From: Aequorivita sp. UBA3180
GTDB lineage: Bacteria; Bacteroidota; Bacteroidia; Flavobacteriales; Flavobacteriaceae
Assembly: GCA_002364215.1 (NCBI GenBank)
Contig: DEXQ01000010.1
Location: 1 to 64,000 of the forward strand
Direction: 5' to 3'
Length of the DNA stretch: 64,000 nucleotides
Below the pieces are notes generated by a model, which was not told the DNA's origin, did not search any database, and saw only the letters and a list, made by a program, of their open reading frames with translations. This document shows positions 27,749-34,394 of the stretch, one piece after another (positions within the stretch are counted from its first letter, which is position 1; each line of letters starts with the position of its first letter). Position numbers and translations under genes: made by a program.

Positions 27749-28279
27749 TTAGTTAATTGTTTGTGGACTGTATTGAAATTCATTGTATTGATATTGAAGT
27801 TTCTGAAGTTTCAATAATTGTTTTTTGGAAAAAATTACTTTTCTAAACCCTTCAAAATCTGTGTGCAATAATTTTTTGAAGTCAAAGTGGTGGAAGGTGT
27901 TGATCTGTTTGCCAATCAAGTAGGAGTTGTAATAATAGGAAGCATATTCTGGGAGAAGGGTGGTTCCCAATAAAAGTACTCCCGTTAAATAAGGCGTTCG
28001 TTTGCCGTTGCCGTAGCATAAGTATTGAAGCGCAATCTCGTCTTCCACATTGGTGCCGAAACCGGACAATACGTGATAGGCATCGTGGCGTTCTACTTTC
28101 CCAATAAGTTCGAAACCATTTTTATTGAGAAATGTGCCTAATTTTTTTCCGAAGCTGTCATTTGGAAATTCAAGTAATTCAGCTGTGCTGATTCCCCAGG
28201 GTTCTTTCTTTTTGAATTTCAAATAAATTTTTTGAGACCATTCAAAGAGTTTCTCAATAAGTTTTTTCCGTAGTTTCAT
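27749..28279 (-). CDS. Coq4-like protein
   Basis: A 176-residue protein with the Coq4 core motif: HDAYHVLSGFGTNVEDEIALQ, close to the HDxxHxxxGxxxxxxxE metal-binding pattern of Coq4. Coq4 binds a divalent metal and acts in ubiquinone synthesis. Flavobacteriaceae use menaquinone, so this copy probably has another role, perhaps lipid or quinone handling in the envelope. It is the first gene of the leftward creD run and starts just 7 bp inside the operator-like repeat at 28286-28307. Confidence 0.7.
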   Translation of the reverse strand: MKLRKKLIEKLFEWSQKIYLKFKKKEPWGISTAELLEFPNDSFGKKLGTFLNKNGFELIGKVERHDAYHVLSGFGTNVEDEIALQYLCYGNGKRTPYLTGVLLLGTTLLPEYASYYYNSYLIGKQINTFHHFDFKKLLHTDFEGFRKVIFSKKQLLKLQKLQYQYNEFQYSPQTIN

Positions 28280-28285
28280 ATTTTT

Positions 28286-28307
28286 AAAGTACTTTGTTTC
28301 TCAAAGT
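28286..28307 (-). promoter_or_regulatory. Operator-like inverted repeat before the Coq4-like/creD run
   Basis: The sequence is AAAGT, then ACTTTG, a five-base spacer, then CAAAGT: an exact inverted repeat with an extra half-site. The same arrangement occurs 4 bp before the membrane-protein/winged-helix operon (29245-29266), differing only in the spacer. The winged-helix protein encoded between them is the natural candidate to bind both. Confidence 0.65.
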
Positions 28308-28330
28308 GAAATAATAAAAAAATATAATTG

Positions 28331-28630
28331 TTATGTTTTCGGTTTTTGAATCAGCTTTTCCAAAGCTTCAATATGTTTTTTGAAGGCTGCTTTTCCAAGG
28401 GTTGTTGCTGTATAATTTGTATTGGGCTTTCTTCCCACAAAACTTTTTTCCACCAAGATATACTCGGCCTGTTCCAGCGCTTTTATGTGGCTCGCCAGAT
28501 TGCCATCGGTAACGTCCAGCAATTCCTTTAATCGGTTGAAATCGGCATCTTCGTTAACTACCAATATGCTCATAATGCCCAAACGGATACGATGATCAAA
28601 AAGTTTGTTTATGTTGTCTATAATGCCCAC
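28331..28630 (-). CDS. Winged-helix transcriptional regulator
   Basis: A 99-residue DNA-binding protein of the MarR/ArsR-like single-domain type. HRIRLGIMSILVV and FNRLKELLDVTDGNLASHIKALEQAEYI give the winged helix, with LASHIKALE as recognition helix, and VGRKPNTNYTATTLGKAAF forms the wing. No metal-binding cysteines are present. It is 2 bp after the membrane-protein gene, so the two are one operon, and it probably represses both itself and the creD run through the shared inverted repeats. Confidence 0.9.
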   Translation of the reverse strand: MGIIDNINKLFDHRIRLGIMSILVVNEDADFNRLKELLDVTDGNLASHIKALEQAEYILVEKSFVGRKPNTNYTATTLGKAAFKKHIEALEKLIQKPKT

Positions 28631-28632
28631 GC

Positions 28633-29241
28633 TTAACTTTTTCTTTCTTTAAGGTACATAATACTTCCGTAGATAATATGGAAAAGCCCAAACCCTAATA
28701 GCCAAAACCAAAATCCATAGCCCGGAAGTGCGGCGCAGATAAGACCAATGATAATTTGGGCATAACCCAAATATTTTACATTGCCAATGGTATATTTTGA
28801 AGCGTTCACGAGTGCAAGTCCATAAAAAATAAGCATCAGTGAGGCGGTGAGGCCGTAATGCTGGCTGTTGAGTTTTATAATAATATATATTCCGCCGGTA
28901 ACCAAAGGAATTAAAAAGTTGATCAGTAACCGTCGGGTAGTTGTATCCCAAATTTTTTCATTGTTTCTTTTTGCCCTTCGGGTTGTTAACAGATAAGCTG
29001 TTATTATACTGAGCAAGAGTATAGAGGCCAAAAGAACGAGCAGCAATTTAAAATTCCAACTGTGGAGGGTAAGAAACTCCCCGGGTCTAGGAAAAAGATA
29101 TGCATAGGCAATAGCTGCTCCTATGATAGCGTAGATGCCTGCAAAAATACCGGAAAGGCCGCTAAGTGAAATAAACCGTGAGGAACGGTTCATTAGATTT
29201 TTGATTTCGCTGATGTCTTTTAGATAATCTTGCTCGCTCAT
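28633..29241 (-). CDS. Multi-span membrane protein co-transcribed with the winged-helix regulator
   Basis: A 202-residue protein (start at the ATG at 29241, MSEQDYLKDISEIKNLM). A soluble N-terminal helix is followed by about six membrane spans (FISLSGLSGIFAGIYAIIGA onward). I do not recognise a named family. The pairing of such a membrane protein with a one-domain regulator is common in Bacteroidota and suggests that the protein senses or moderates the regulator. An operator copy lies 4 bp before the start. Confidence 0.8.
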   Translation of the reverse strand: MSEQDYLKDISEIKNLMNRSSRFISLSGLSGIFAGIYAIIGAAIAYAYLFPRPGEFLTLHSWNFKLLLVLLASILLLSIITAYLLTTRRAKRNNEKIWDTTTRRLLINFLIPLVTGGIYIIIKLNSQHYGLTASLMLIFYGLALVNASKYTIGNVKYLGYAQIIIGLICAALPGYGFWFWLLGFGLFHIIYGSIMYLKERKS

Positions 29242-29244
29242 AAT

Positions 29245-29266
29245 AAAGTACTTTGAAAAACAAAGT
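29245..29266 (-). promoter_or_regulatory. Operator-like inverted repeat before the membrane-protein/regulator operon
   Basis: Second copy of AAAGT-ACTTTG-N5-CAAAGT. Outside the five spacer bases all 17 positions equal those of the copy at 28286-28307. It lies 4-25 bp upstream of the start codon, close enough to block RNA polymerase or ribosome access. Confidence 0.65.
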
Positions 29267-29363
29267 AAATGTAAAAATTCTTTCAAACCAAATAAATCTT
29301 TGATAATGTTTAGGGCGTGAAATTTAATATTTTAAAAAGTAAGAAATTACACACAGAAAAAAA

Positions 29364-29399
29364 GGGGGATTTCCCCCTTCAAATTCAGGGTTTTTCCTC
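29364..29399 (+). promoter_or_regulatory. Paired palindromic sites upstream of small RNA 1
   Basis: Two 14-base palindrome-like sites, GGGGGATTTCCCCC (29364-29377) and CAGGGTTTTTCCTC (29386-29399), start 22 bp apart (two helical turns). The second directly abuts the TTGACTG at the -33 position. Together with the pair at 29532-29568 they define a pattern SRGGRWWWWYCCYS. The layout suggests binding of an activator dimer pair. Confidence 0.6.
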
Positions 29400-29430
29400 T
29401 TGACTGGTATTGCACTTCTTCGCATCTTTA
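29400..29430 (+). promoter_or_regulatory. Promoter of small RNA 1
   Basis: TTG (29400-29402), 20 bases, then CATCTTTA (29423-29430), a weak match to TAnnTTTG. The weak -7 box fits a promoter that needs an activator at the adjacent paired sites. Confidence 0.55.
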
Positions 29431-29436
29431 CAATAT

Positions 29437-29510
29437 CAAATTAATTGGGGAGTTAATTTTTGACACGAGGTTAGAAGCTGTTTCTTTTCAGAAGCAGCTT
29501 TTCCTTTTTT
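29437..29510 (+). ncRNA. Candidate small RNA 1 of a tandem pair
   Basis: A predicted transcript of about 70-75 nt from a start near 29437 to the T-run at 29510. It holds TTAATTGGGGAGTT (29441-29454), then GAGGTTA (29467-29473), then a terminator stem (AAGCTG/CAGCTT extended to ~12 pairs, 29473-29502) and CCTTTTTT. The same elements recur at the same spacing in the second unit 168 bp downstream, while the terminator stem sequences differ. No good start codon leads a meaningful frame. The GGGGAG and GAGG stretches are candidate seed regions. I know no named RNA family with this layout. Confidence 0.6.
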
Positions 29511-29531
29511 AAGGATATTTAGTGATAAAAA

Positions 29532-29568
29532 CAGGAAAAATCCTGTATAAAAAAGGGGGAAATCCCTG
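29532..29568 (+). promoter_or_regulatory. Paired palindromic sites upstream of small RNA 2
   Basis: CAGGAAAAATCCTG (29532-29545) and GGGGGAAATCCCTG (29555-29568) start 23 bp apart, and the second abuts TTGACTG, exactly as in unit 1. The GGGGG-type and CAGG-type sites occupy opposite positions in the two units, so the spacing is kept more strictly than the order. Confidence 0.6.
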
Positions 29569-29599
29569 TTGACTGTTAACGGATTAAGTACGATATTTG
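29569..29599 (+). promoter_or_regulatory. Promoter of small RNA 2
   Basis: TTG (29569-29571), 20 bases, then GATATTTG (29592-29599), seven of eight matches to TAnnTTTG. The spacing equals that of unit 1. Confidence 0.6.
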
Positions 29600-29605
29600 A
29601 ATACT

Positions 29606-29675
29606 TATTTAATTGGGGAGTTTTATAAGTGATGAGGTTAAGGACTGTGCCCCAAAAGGGTACAGTCTTTTTATA
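29606..29675 (+). ncRNA. Candidate small RNA 2 of a tandem pair
   Basis: A predicted transcript of about 70 nt. TTAATTGGGGAGTT (29609-29622) and GAGGTTA (29634-29640) match unit 1 in sequence and position. The terminator pairs GACTGT with ACAGTC, plus four inner pairs, around CAAAA, followed by TTTTT (29643-29672). An ATG-led frame of 14 codons (from 29632) runs through the terminator but has no ATG in unit 1, so a peptide product is unlikely. Confidence 0.6.
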
Positions 29676-29718
29676 AAAAATTTAACGATGCTTATTTTAT
29701 AAAGTTTTGTTATTAGCC

Positions 29719-29754
29719 AAAGTGCCCTGCCAACTGTTGTTGGCAGGGCACTTT
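29719..29754. terminator. Strong 16-bp hairpin between the small RNAs and kdsA
   Basis: AAAGTGCCCTGCCAAC and its exact complement enclose TGTT. On the plus strand it is followed by ATTTTT. It lies 21 bp past the kdsA stop, so it can also end kdsA from the other side, though without a T-run there. Confidence 0.8.
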
Positions 29755-29775
29755 ATTTTTACAAATAACTTTAAG

Positions 29776-30594
29776 TTATAATTGATTTATAGTTTTCCGT
29801 ATTGCTACAAGATCTGTCAATAGTTTTTCAAGCAAGTTTAGGTTCAACATATTAGCACCATCACTTTTAGCATTTGCGGGGTCAAAGTGGGTTTCAATAA
29901 AAATTCCGTCAGCGCCAGTTGCAATTCCTGCGCGGGCAATTGTTGAAATCATTTCGGGTCTTCCACCGGTTACACCTGCGCTCTGATTAGGTTGTTGTAA
30001 ACTATGAGTAACATCCAACACGACAGGAGCAAATTGTTTCATTGTTGGAATTCCGCGAAAATCAACAATCATATCCTGATAGCCAAACATAGTTCCGCGG
30101 TCGGTAATGAGCACTTGCTCATTATTACAGTCAGTTACTTTTGTAACAGCATGTTTCATACTTTCCGGACTCATAAATTGTCCTTTCTTCAAGTTTACTA
30201 CTTTTCCGGTTTCTGCAGCAGCAACTACCAAATCTGTTTGACGTACTAAGAATGCGGGTATTTGCAGAACATCTACATATTCAGCAGCCATTGCGGCATC
30301 GCTTACTTCGTGAATATCGGTAACGGTGGGAACGTCAAAAGTTTCGGAAACTTTTCGGAGTATTTTTAAAGCTTTTTCATCGCCAATTCCCGTAAAACTA
30401 TCAATCCGGCTTCGGTTCGCCTTTTTGAAACTTCCTTTAAAAATATAGGGGATTTCAAGGGTGTCGGTAATTTTTACAATCCTTTCGGCAATCTGCAGTG
30501 CCATTTCCTCGCTTTCAATGGCGCAGGGGCCGGCAAGAAGGAAGAAATTATTCGAGCTTGTATGTTTTATTTTCGGGATTTTATTCAGTTGCAT
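29776..30594 (-). CDS. kdsA: 3-deoxy-8-phosphooctulonate synthase (KDO-8-phosphate synthase)
   Basis: A 272-residue cytoplasmic enzyme that condenses phosphoenolpyruvate with arabinose 5-phosphate to make KDO 8-phosphate for lipopolysaccharide. Family marks are FLLAGPCAIESEE at the N-terminus, FKGSFKKANRSR, ITDRGTMFGYQDMIVDFR and DVTHSLQQPN; the length is normal. The gene stands alone with a full TTG-N19-TACCTTTG promoter and a hairpin after it. Its presence shows a Gram-negative lipopolysaccharide core with KDO. Confidence 0.97.
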   Translation of the reverse strand: MQLNKIPKIKHTSSNNFFLLAGPCAIESEEMALQIAERIVKITDTLEIPYIFKGSFKKANRSRIDSFTGIGDEKALKILRKVSETFDVPTVTDIHEVSDAAMAAEYVDVLQIPAFLVRQTDLVVAAAETGKVVNLKKGQFMSPESMKHAVTKVTDCNNEQVLITDRGTMFGYQDMIVDFRGIPTMKQFAPVVLDVTHSLQQPNQSAGVTGGRPEMISTIARAGIATGADGIFIETHFDPANAKSDGANMLNLNLLEKLLTDLVAIRKTINQL

Positions 30595-30614
30595 CGTAAA
30601 AGCTTATTTTAAAG

Positions 30615-30644
30615 CAAAGGTAGTTAAAAGCTTCTTTCCCTCAA
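30615..30644 (-). promoter_or_regulatory. Complete promoter of kdsA
   Basis: On the minus strand: TTG (30644-30642), 19 bases, then TACCTTTG (30622-30615). Both boxes and the spacing match the Flavobacterium consensus exactly. The -7 box is 21 bp from the start codon. Confidence 0.8.
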
Positions 30645-30675
30645 CTTTGAATACACAACGGAAGTTTTCTAAAAA

Positions 30676-32067
30676 TTACTGCTTCACAATTTTATGGGTT
30701 TGGGAATCACCGTTTCTATCTTCAATCTTTAAAAGATAAACTCCCACTTCTACTTTGGATAGATCAATTTGAGTAGAGTTTTGGTTTCTTTCAATGCTTT
30801 GTCCCAATATGTTAAAAACAGAGATTTTAGAGATTGGTAGCTTTGATTCTATATAAAGCAGGCCGCTGGTTGGGTTTGGATAAATCCTGTAGTTGACAAT
30901 TTCGTTTTCTGAAATACCCAAAGTGTTGTTTTTATACCAAATCAATTTATTATTACCGGCAGATGCCGAAACAATATCGAGCCAACCGTCGCCATCAATA
31001 TCTGCTGCTTTCGCATCGCTTGCAAAATCAGCCGCTGCATTTATAATGTTAGGCGTTCCGAATGTTCCTTGTCCGTCTTCATTTATTTTCCAAGAAATCT
31101 TATCTGAATATCTATTCCATAACAACATGTCATTGTCGCTATCATGGTCAAGATCATAAAAAAGATATTGATCGCCGTTATCAATCAAGAATTGGAGGTC
31201 TCCAAAGTTTCCTTGATTGTCTAAATTTTCGAGCCAATAGGTATTTATAAAGGAATTGTCATCTACAGAAGTTATAATAACATCCTTTTTCCCATCGGTA
31301 TTGATATCAGCATATTGAAATTCAGTGATATTAGTTCCTCCAGATTGAATATATAGAAATTGATAAATTATTTGCTCTGCACCATAGCTTCCATTGCCCA
31401 TATTTTTATACCAGTAAATTTTACCTTGGGCGTAAACTTGATCAGTAGCTAAAATGTCCAATTCTCCATCATTATCAATATCTTCGAGTAAAATTTTTAC
31501 ATAATCATAATTGCTTTCAATTAACAAATTTTTATCGCCAAAAGTTCCCTGTCCGTCCAGATTTTCATACCATGCTATTCCTCCGCTAGATGTAATGTTT
31601 AATACCATAATCAAATCCTGATCTCCATCATCATCCATATCAATAGGAGTAATGGAGGTTATAAAGTCTTCTTCCAATATAATTTGCGCAGTTCCAAAAT
31701 TCCCTGCTCCATCCAGATTTTCAACCCATACAGCTTGTCGTGGGTTATTTCTTAAATAGAGAATATCCTTGTCTCCATCAGTATCTAAATCAACAAATTC
31801 AACTGAAAGATATAAGGCACTAGTTCCATCAATCACATTTTCACTTCCGAAATTTCCCATACCATCAAGATTTCTATACCAGCTAAGCTTATGGGTTTCA
31901 GCAGAAGCAGTTAAAACATCAATAAAGCCATCATTATCTATATCAAAAGGAATTGATAAATAAGGTTTTATAGTTTCCGTAGAAATAACTTGTTGTTGGC
32001 CAAACCGTTGTGCAAACCCAGAAACAGCAAAGAAGATTGATAATGTGAATAGTAATTTTGTCTTCAT
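30676..32067 (-). CDS. FG-GAP/VCBS-repeat protein with T9SS type A sorting domain
   Basis: A 463-residue secreted protein. After a signal peptide (ending GFAQ) come about seven repeats of the DIDxDGDxDxL...WYxNLDGxGNFG type (for example FDIDNDGFIDVLTAS, DLDTDGDKDIL, DMDDDGDQDLIM). This is the calcium-binding beta-propeller FG-GAP/VCBS pattern. The last ~75 residues are a type A T9SS domain (YRIYPNPTSGLLYIE, ISVFNILGQSI, ending HKIVKQ). It is probably a surface or released protein involved in binding; no catalytic domain is present. Confidence 0.87.
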   Translation of the reverse strand: MKTKLLFTLSIFFAVSGFAQRFGQQQVISTETIKPYLSIPFDIDNDGFIDVLTASAETHKLSWYRNLDGMGNFGSENVIDGTSALYLSVEFVDLDTDGDKDILYLRNNPRQAVWVENLDGAGNFGTAQIILEEDFITSITPIDMDDDGDQDLIMVLNITSSGGIAWYENLDGQGTFGDKNLLIESNYDYVKILLEDIDNDGELDILATDQVYAQGKIYWYKNMGNGSYGAEQIIYQFLYIQSGGTNITEFQYADINTDGKKDVIITSVDDNSFINTYWLENLDNQGNFGDLQFLIDNGDQYLFYDLDHDSDNDMLLWNRYSDKISWKINEDGQGTFGTPNIINAAADFASDAKAADIDGDGWLDIVSASAGNNKLIWYKNNTLGISENEIVNYRIYPNPTSGLLYIESKLPISKISVFNILGQSIERNQNSTQIDLSKVEVGVYLLKIEDRNGDSQTHKIVKQ

Positions 32068-32170
32068 AACTAAATATTTAACATAAATATATCCTTTTTA
32101 TACATTAAAATCTCAATTTTTTCAAACAAAATAAAATCACAACTTTTATTTCTAATCCACTTAGAAACAC

Positions 32171-32178
32171 TACTTTTG
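32171..32178 (+). promoter_or_regulatory. -7 element of typA
   Basis: TACTTTTG is an exact TAnnTTTG box 28 bp before the typA ATG. It overlaps an in-frame TTG (32176), which argues against that TTG as start codon. Confidence 0.65.
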
Positions 32179-32205
32179 CACCCTCTTAAAAAAAGGAGCA
32201 TTGTT

Positions 32206-33999
32206 ATGAAAATCAAAAACATCGCCATTATTGCCCACGTTGACCACGGTAAAACCACGCTGGTTGATAAAATTATGCACCACTGTAGCCTTTTCCGTGA
32301 AAACGAAAACACAGGCGAACTTATCCTGGACAACAACGATTTGGAGCGTGAAAGAGGAATTACCATTACCTCAAAAAACGTTTCCGTAGTATATAAAGAC
32401 ACAAAAATCAATATTATCGATACCCCTGGTCACGCCGATTTTGGTGGGGAAGTGGAGCGCGTATTGAATATGGCAGACGGTGTTTTGCTTTTGGTTGATG
32501 CTTTTGAAGGACCGATGCCGCAAACGCGTTTTGTGTTACAAAAAGCAATCTCACTTGGGTTAAAGCCTTGCGTGGTTATAAATAAAGTGGATAAGGAAAA
32601 CTGTACCCCAGATGAAGTTCATGAATCAGTTTTTGATTTAATGTTTGAATTGGGTGCCGAAGAGTGGCAGCTTGATTTTCCAACCGTTTATGGTTCTGCG
32701 AAGCACAACTGGATGAGTGATGACTGGAAAAACCAAACCGACAACATCGAGCCATTGCTTGATATGGTTTTGGAACACATTCCATCGCCAAAAGTTGAGG
32801 AAGGAACCGTTCAGATGTTGATTACCTCCTTGGACTTTTCATCCTTTACGGGACGTATCGCGATTGGCCGTTTGCAAAGAGGAACGTTGAAGGAAGGAAT
32901 GCAGATTGCTTTGGTAAAGCGCGATGGCTCTAAAGTGAAATCAAAAATAAAGGAACTTCATACTTTTGAAGGCTTGGGTCGTAAAAAAGTTGCAGAAGTA
33001 CAGGCTGGCGATATTTGTGCTTTGGTGGGTCTTGAAGGTTTCGAAATTGGCGATACCGTTGCTGATGCCGAAAACCCCGAAGCACTTAAAACCATTGCGA
33101 TTGATGAACCTACAATGAGTATGCTTTTCACAATCAACGATTCGCCTTTCTTTGGGAAGGACGGAAAGTTTGTTACTTCGCGCCATATTAAGGAGCGTCT
33201 TGAAAAAGAACTGGAAAAAAACCTTGCATTGCGCATGCAACCAACGGACAGTGCCGATAAATTTATGGTTTTTGGCCGTGGGGTTTTGCACCTTTCGGTT
33301 TTAATTGAAACCATGCGCCGCGAAGGATATGAACTTCAGATTGGACAGCCACAGGTAATCATTAAGGAAATTGACGGTGTGAAATGTGAGCCTGTTGAAG
33401 AAATGACCATCGATTTGCCCGAGACCGTTAGCGGAACGGCCATTAATATGGTTACCATCCGTAAAGGTGAAATGTTGAGTATGGAAGGAAAAGGGGAGCG
33501 AATGGTATGTAAATTCATCATTCCATCCCGCGGAATTATCGGGCTTCGTAACCAATTGCTTACCGCTACTGCCGGGGAAGCAATTATGACGCACCGTTTT
33601 CTTGAATATCAACCGTTAAAAGGTGGAATTCCTGAAAGACAAAACGGAAGTTTGGTTTCCATGGAAACCGGTCAGGCTATTCCATATTCAATTGATAAAT
33701 TACAGGATCGCGGACGTTTCTTCGTGAATCCTAATGAAGATATTTACGAAGGGCAGGTTATTGGTGAAAATACCCGTCAGGATGATATGGCCGTAAACAT
33801 CACTAAAACCAAAAAGCTTTCGAACGTTCGTTCCTCAGGAGCTGATGATAAGGCGCGTATTATTCCAGCTATCAAGTTTTCATTGGAAGAAGCGTTGGAA
33901 TACATCCAAAAGGACGAATATGTTGAGGTTACGCCAAACCACTTAAGACTTCGGAAAATATATTTGAAGGAAGTAGACCGTAAGCGAAACAAGATTTAA
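32206..33999 (+). CDS. typA: Translational GTPase TypA/BipA
   Basis: A 597-residue ribosome-binding GTPase that helps ribosome assembly and stress adaptation. G motifs: G1 AHVDHGKTT, G2 RERGITITSKN, G3 DTPGHADFGGEVER, G4 NKVD. Elongation-factor domains II, III and V follow, with the TypA-specific C-terminal part (NVRSSGADDKARIIP, ALEYIQKDEYVEVTP). The start at 32206 (MKIKNIAIIAHVDHGKTT) is preferred over the in-frame TTG at 32176, which lies in the promoter. Single gene, followed by a terminator. Confidence 0.97.
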   Translation: MKIKNIAIIAHVDHGKTTLVDKIMHHCSLFRENENTGELILDNNDLERERGITITSKNVSVVYKDTKINIIDTPGHADFGGEVERVLNMADGVLLLVDAFEGPMPQTRFVLQKAISLGLKPCVVINKVDKENCTPDEVHESVFDLMFELGAEEWQLDFPTVYGSAKHNWMSDDWKNQTDNIEPLLDMVLEHIPSPKVEEGTVQMLITSLDFSSFTGRIAIGRLQRGTLKEGMQIALVKRDGSKVKSKIKELHTFEGLGRKKVAEVQAGDICALVGLEGFEIGDTVADAENPEALKTIAIDEPTMSMLFTINDSPFFGKDGKFVTSRHIKERLEKELEKNLALRMQPTDSADKFMVFGRGVLHLSVLIETMRREGYELQIGQPQVIIKEIDGVKCEPVEEMTIDLPETVSGTAINMVTIRKGEMLSMEGKGERMVCKFIIPSRGIIGLRNQLLTATAGEAIMTHRFLEYQPLKGGIPERQNGSLVSMETGQAIPYSIDKLQDRGRFFVNPNEDIYEGQVIGENTRQDDMAVNITKTKKLSNVRSSGADDKARIIPAIKFSLEEALEYIQKDEYVEVTPNHLRLRKIYLKEVDRKRNKI

Positions 34000-34015
34000 A
34001 AGAGGATATTAAACA

Positions 34016-34096
34016 GTAAGACATAAGACGTAGGACGAGCGGAGAATTGATATTGAAAGTTTTAGTTTTATGTCTTACGTCAATTAGTCCTAAGTC
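34016..34096. repeat. Intergenic repeat of AAGACNT-type units
   Basis: GTAAGACATAA (34016-34026) is matched by its exact complement TTATGTCTTAC (34068-34078). Related words (AAGACGTAGGAC, GTCCTAAGTC) fill the flanks. It is a degenerate short-unit repeat with inverted arms, lying between typA and its terminator. Confidence 0.55.
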
Positions 34097-34107
34097 AATT
34101 TTAAAAT

Positions 34108-34143
34108 AATCGCTGAGCAACTCAATAAACTCGGCGATTTTTA
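34108..34143 (+). terminator. Terminator after typA
   Basis: AATCGCTGAG pairs with CTCGGCGATT (ten pairs, one T-G) and is followed by TTTT. It separates typA from the polysaccharide locus. Confidence 0.75.
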
Positions 34144-34190
34144 GTTAATTTGTTGTCGCCGAAAGGCAAACATAGAATAAAACAATAGGT

Positions 34191-34394
34191 ATGAATTTTC
34201 TTTATTTCGATCCAGGGCTGGGAGCAATGATAGTACAGGCGTTAGTGGCGGCGGCAGCTGGCATTTTGCTTTTTTCAAAAAGTGTTATGTATAAGGTGAA
34301 ATCTTTTTTCGGATTGGTAAAAGAAGAGAAAGATACTTACGATTCAATTGACATTGAAGAGCAAGACACCGATACAGATGACAAAAAAAACTGA
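34191..34394 (+). CDS. Small membrane protein at the head of the polysaccharide locus
   Basis: A 67-residue protein with one membrane helix (about residues 10-30, GAMIVQALVAAAAGILLF) and a strongly acidic C-terminal tail (DSIDIEEQDTDTDDKK). No named family comes to mind. Its last 17 bases overlap the methyltransferase start, which implies translational coupling and a shared job with the genes that follow. Confidence 0.75.
   Translation: MNFLYFDPGLGAMIVQALVAAAAGILLFSKSVMYKVKSFFGLVKEEKDTYDSIDIEEQDTDTDDKKN

Noticed and set aside
29364..29377. GGGGGATTTCCCCC read as a terminator
   Set aside because: It lacks a T-run, no gene ends just before it, and its relatives occupy fixed places at promoters, so an operator reading fits better.
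29632..29676. 14-codon ATG frame inside small RNA 2
   Set aside because: It runs through the terminator stem, and the matching position in unit 1 has ACG instead of ATG, so a shared peptide is unlikely.
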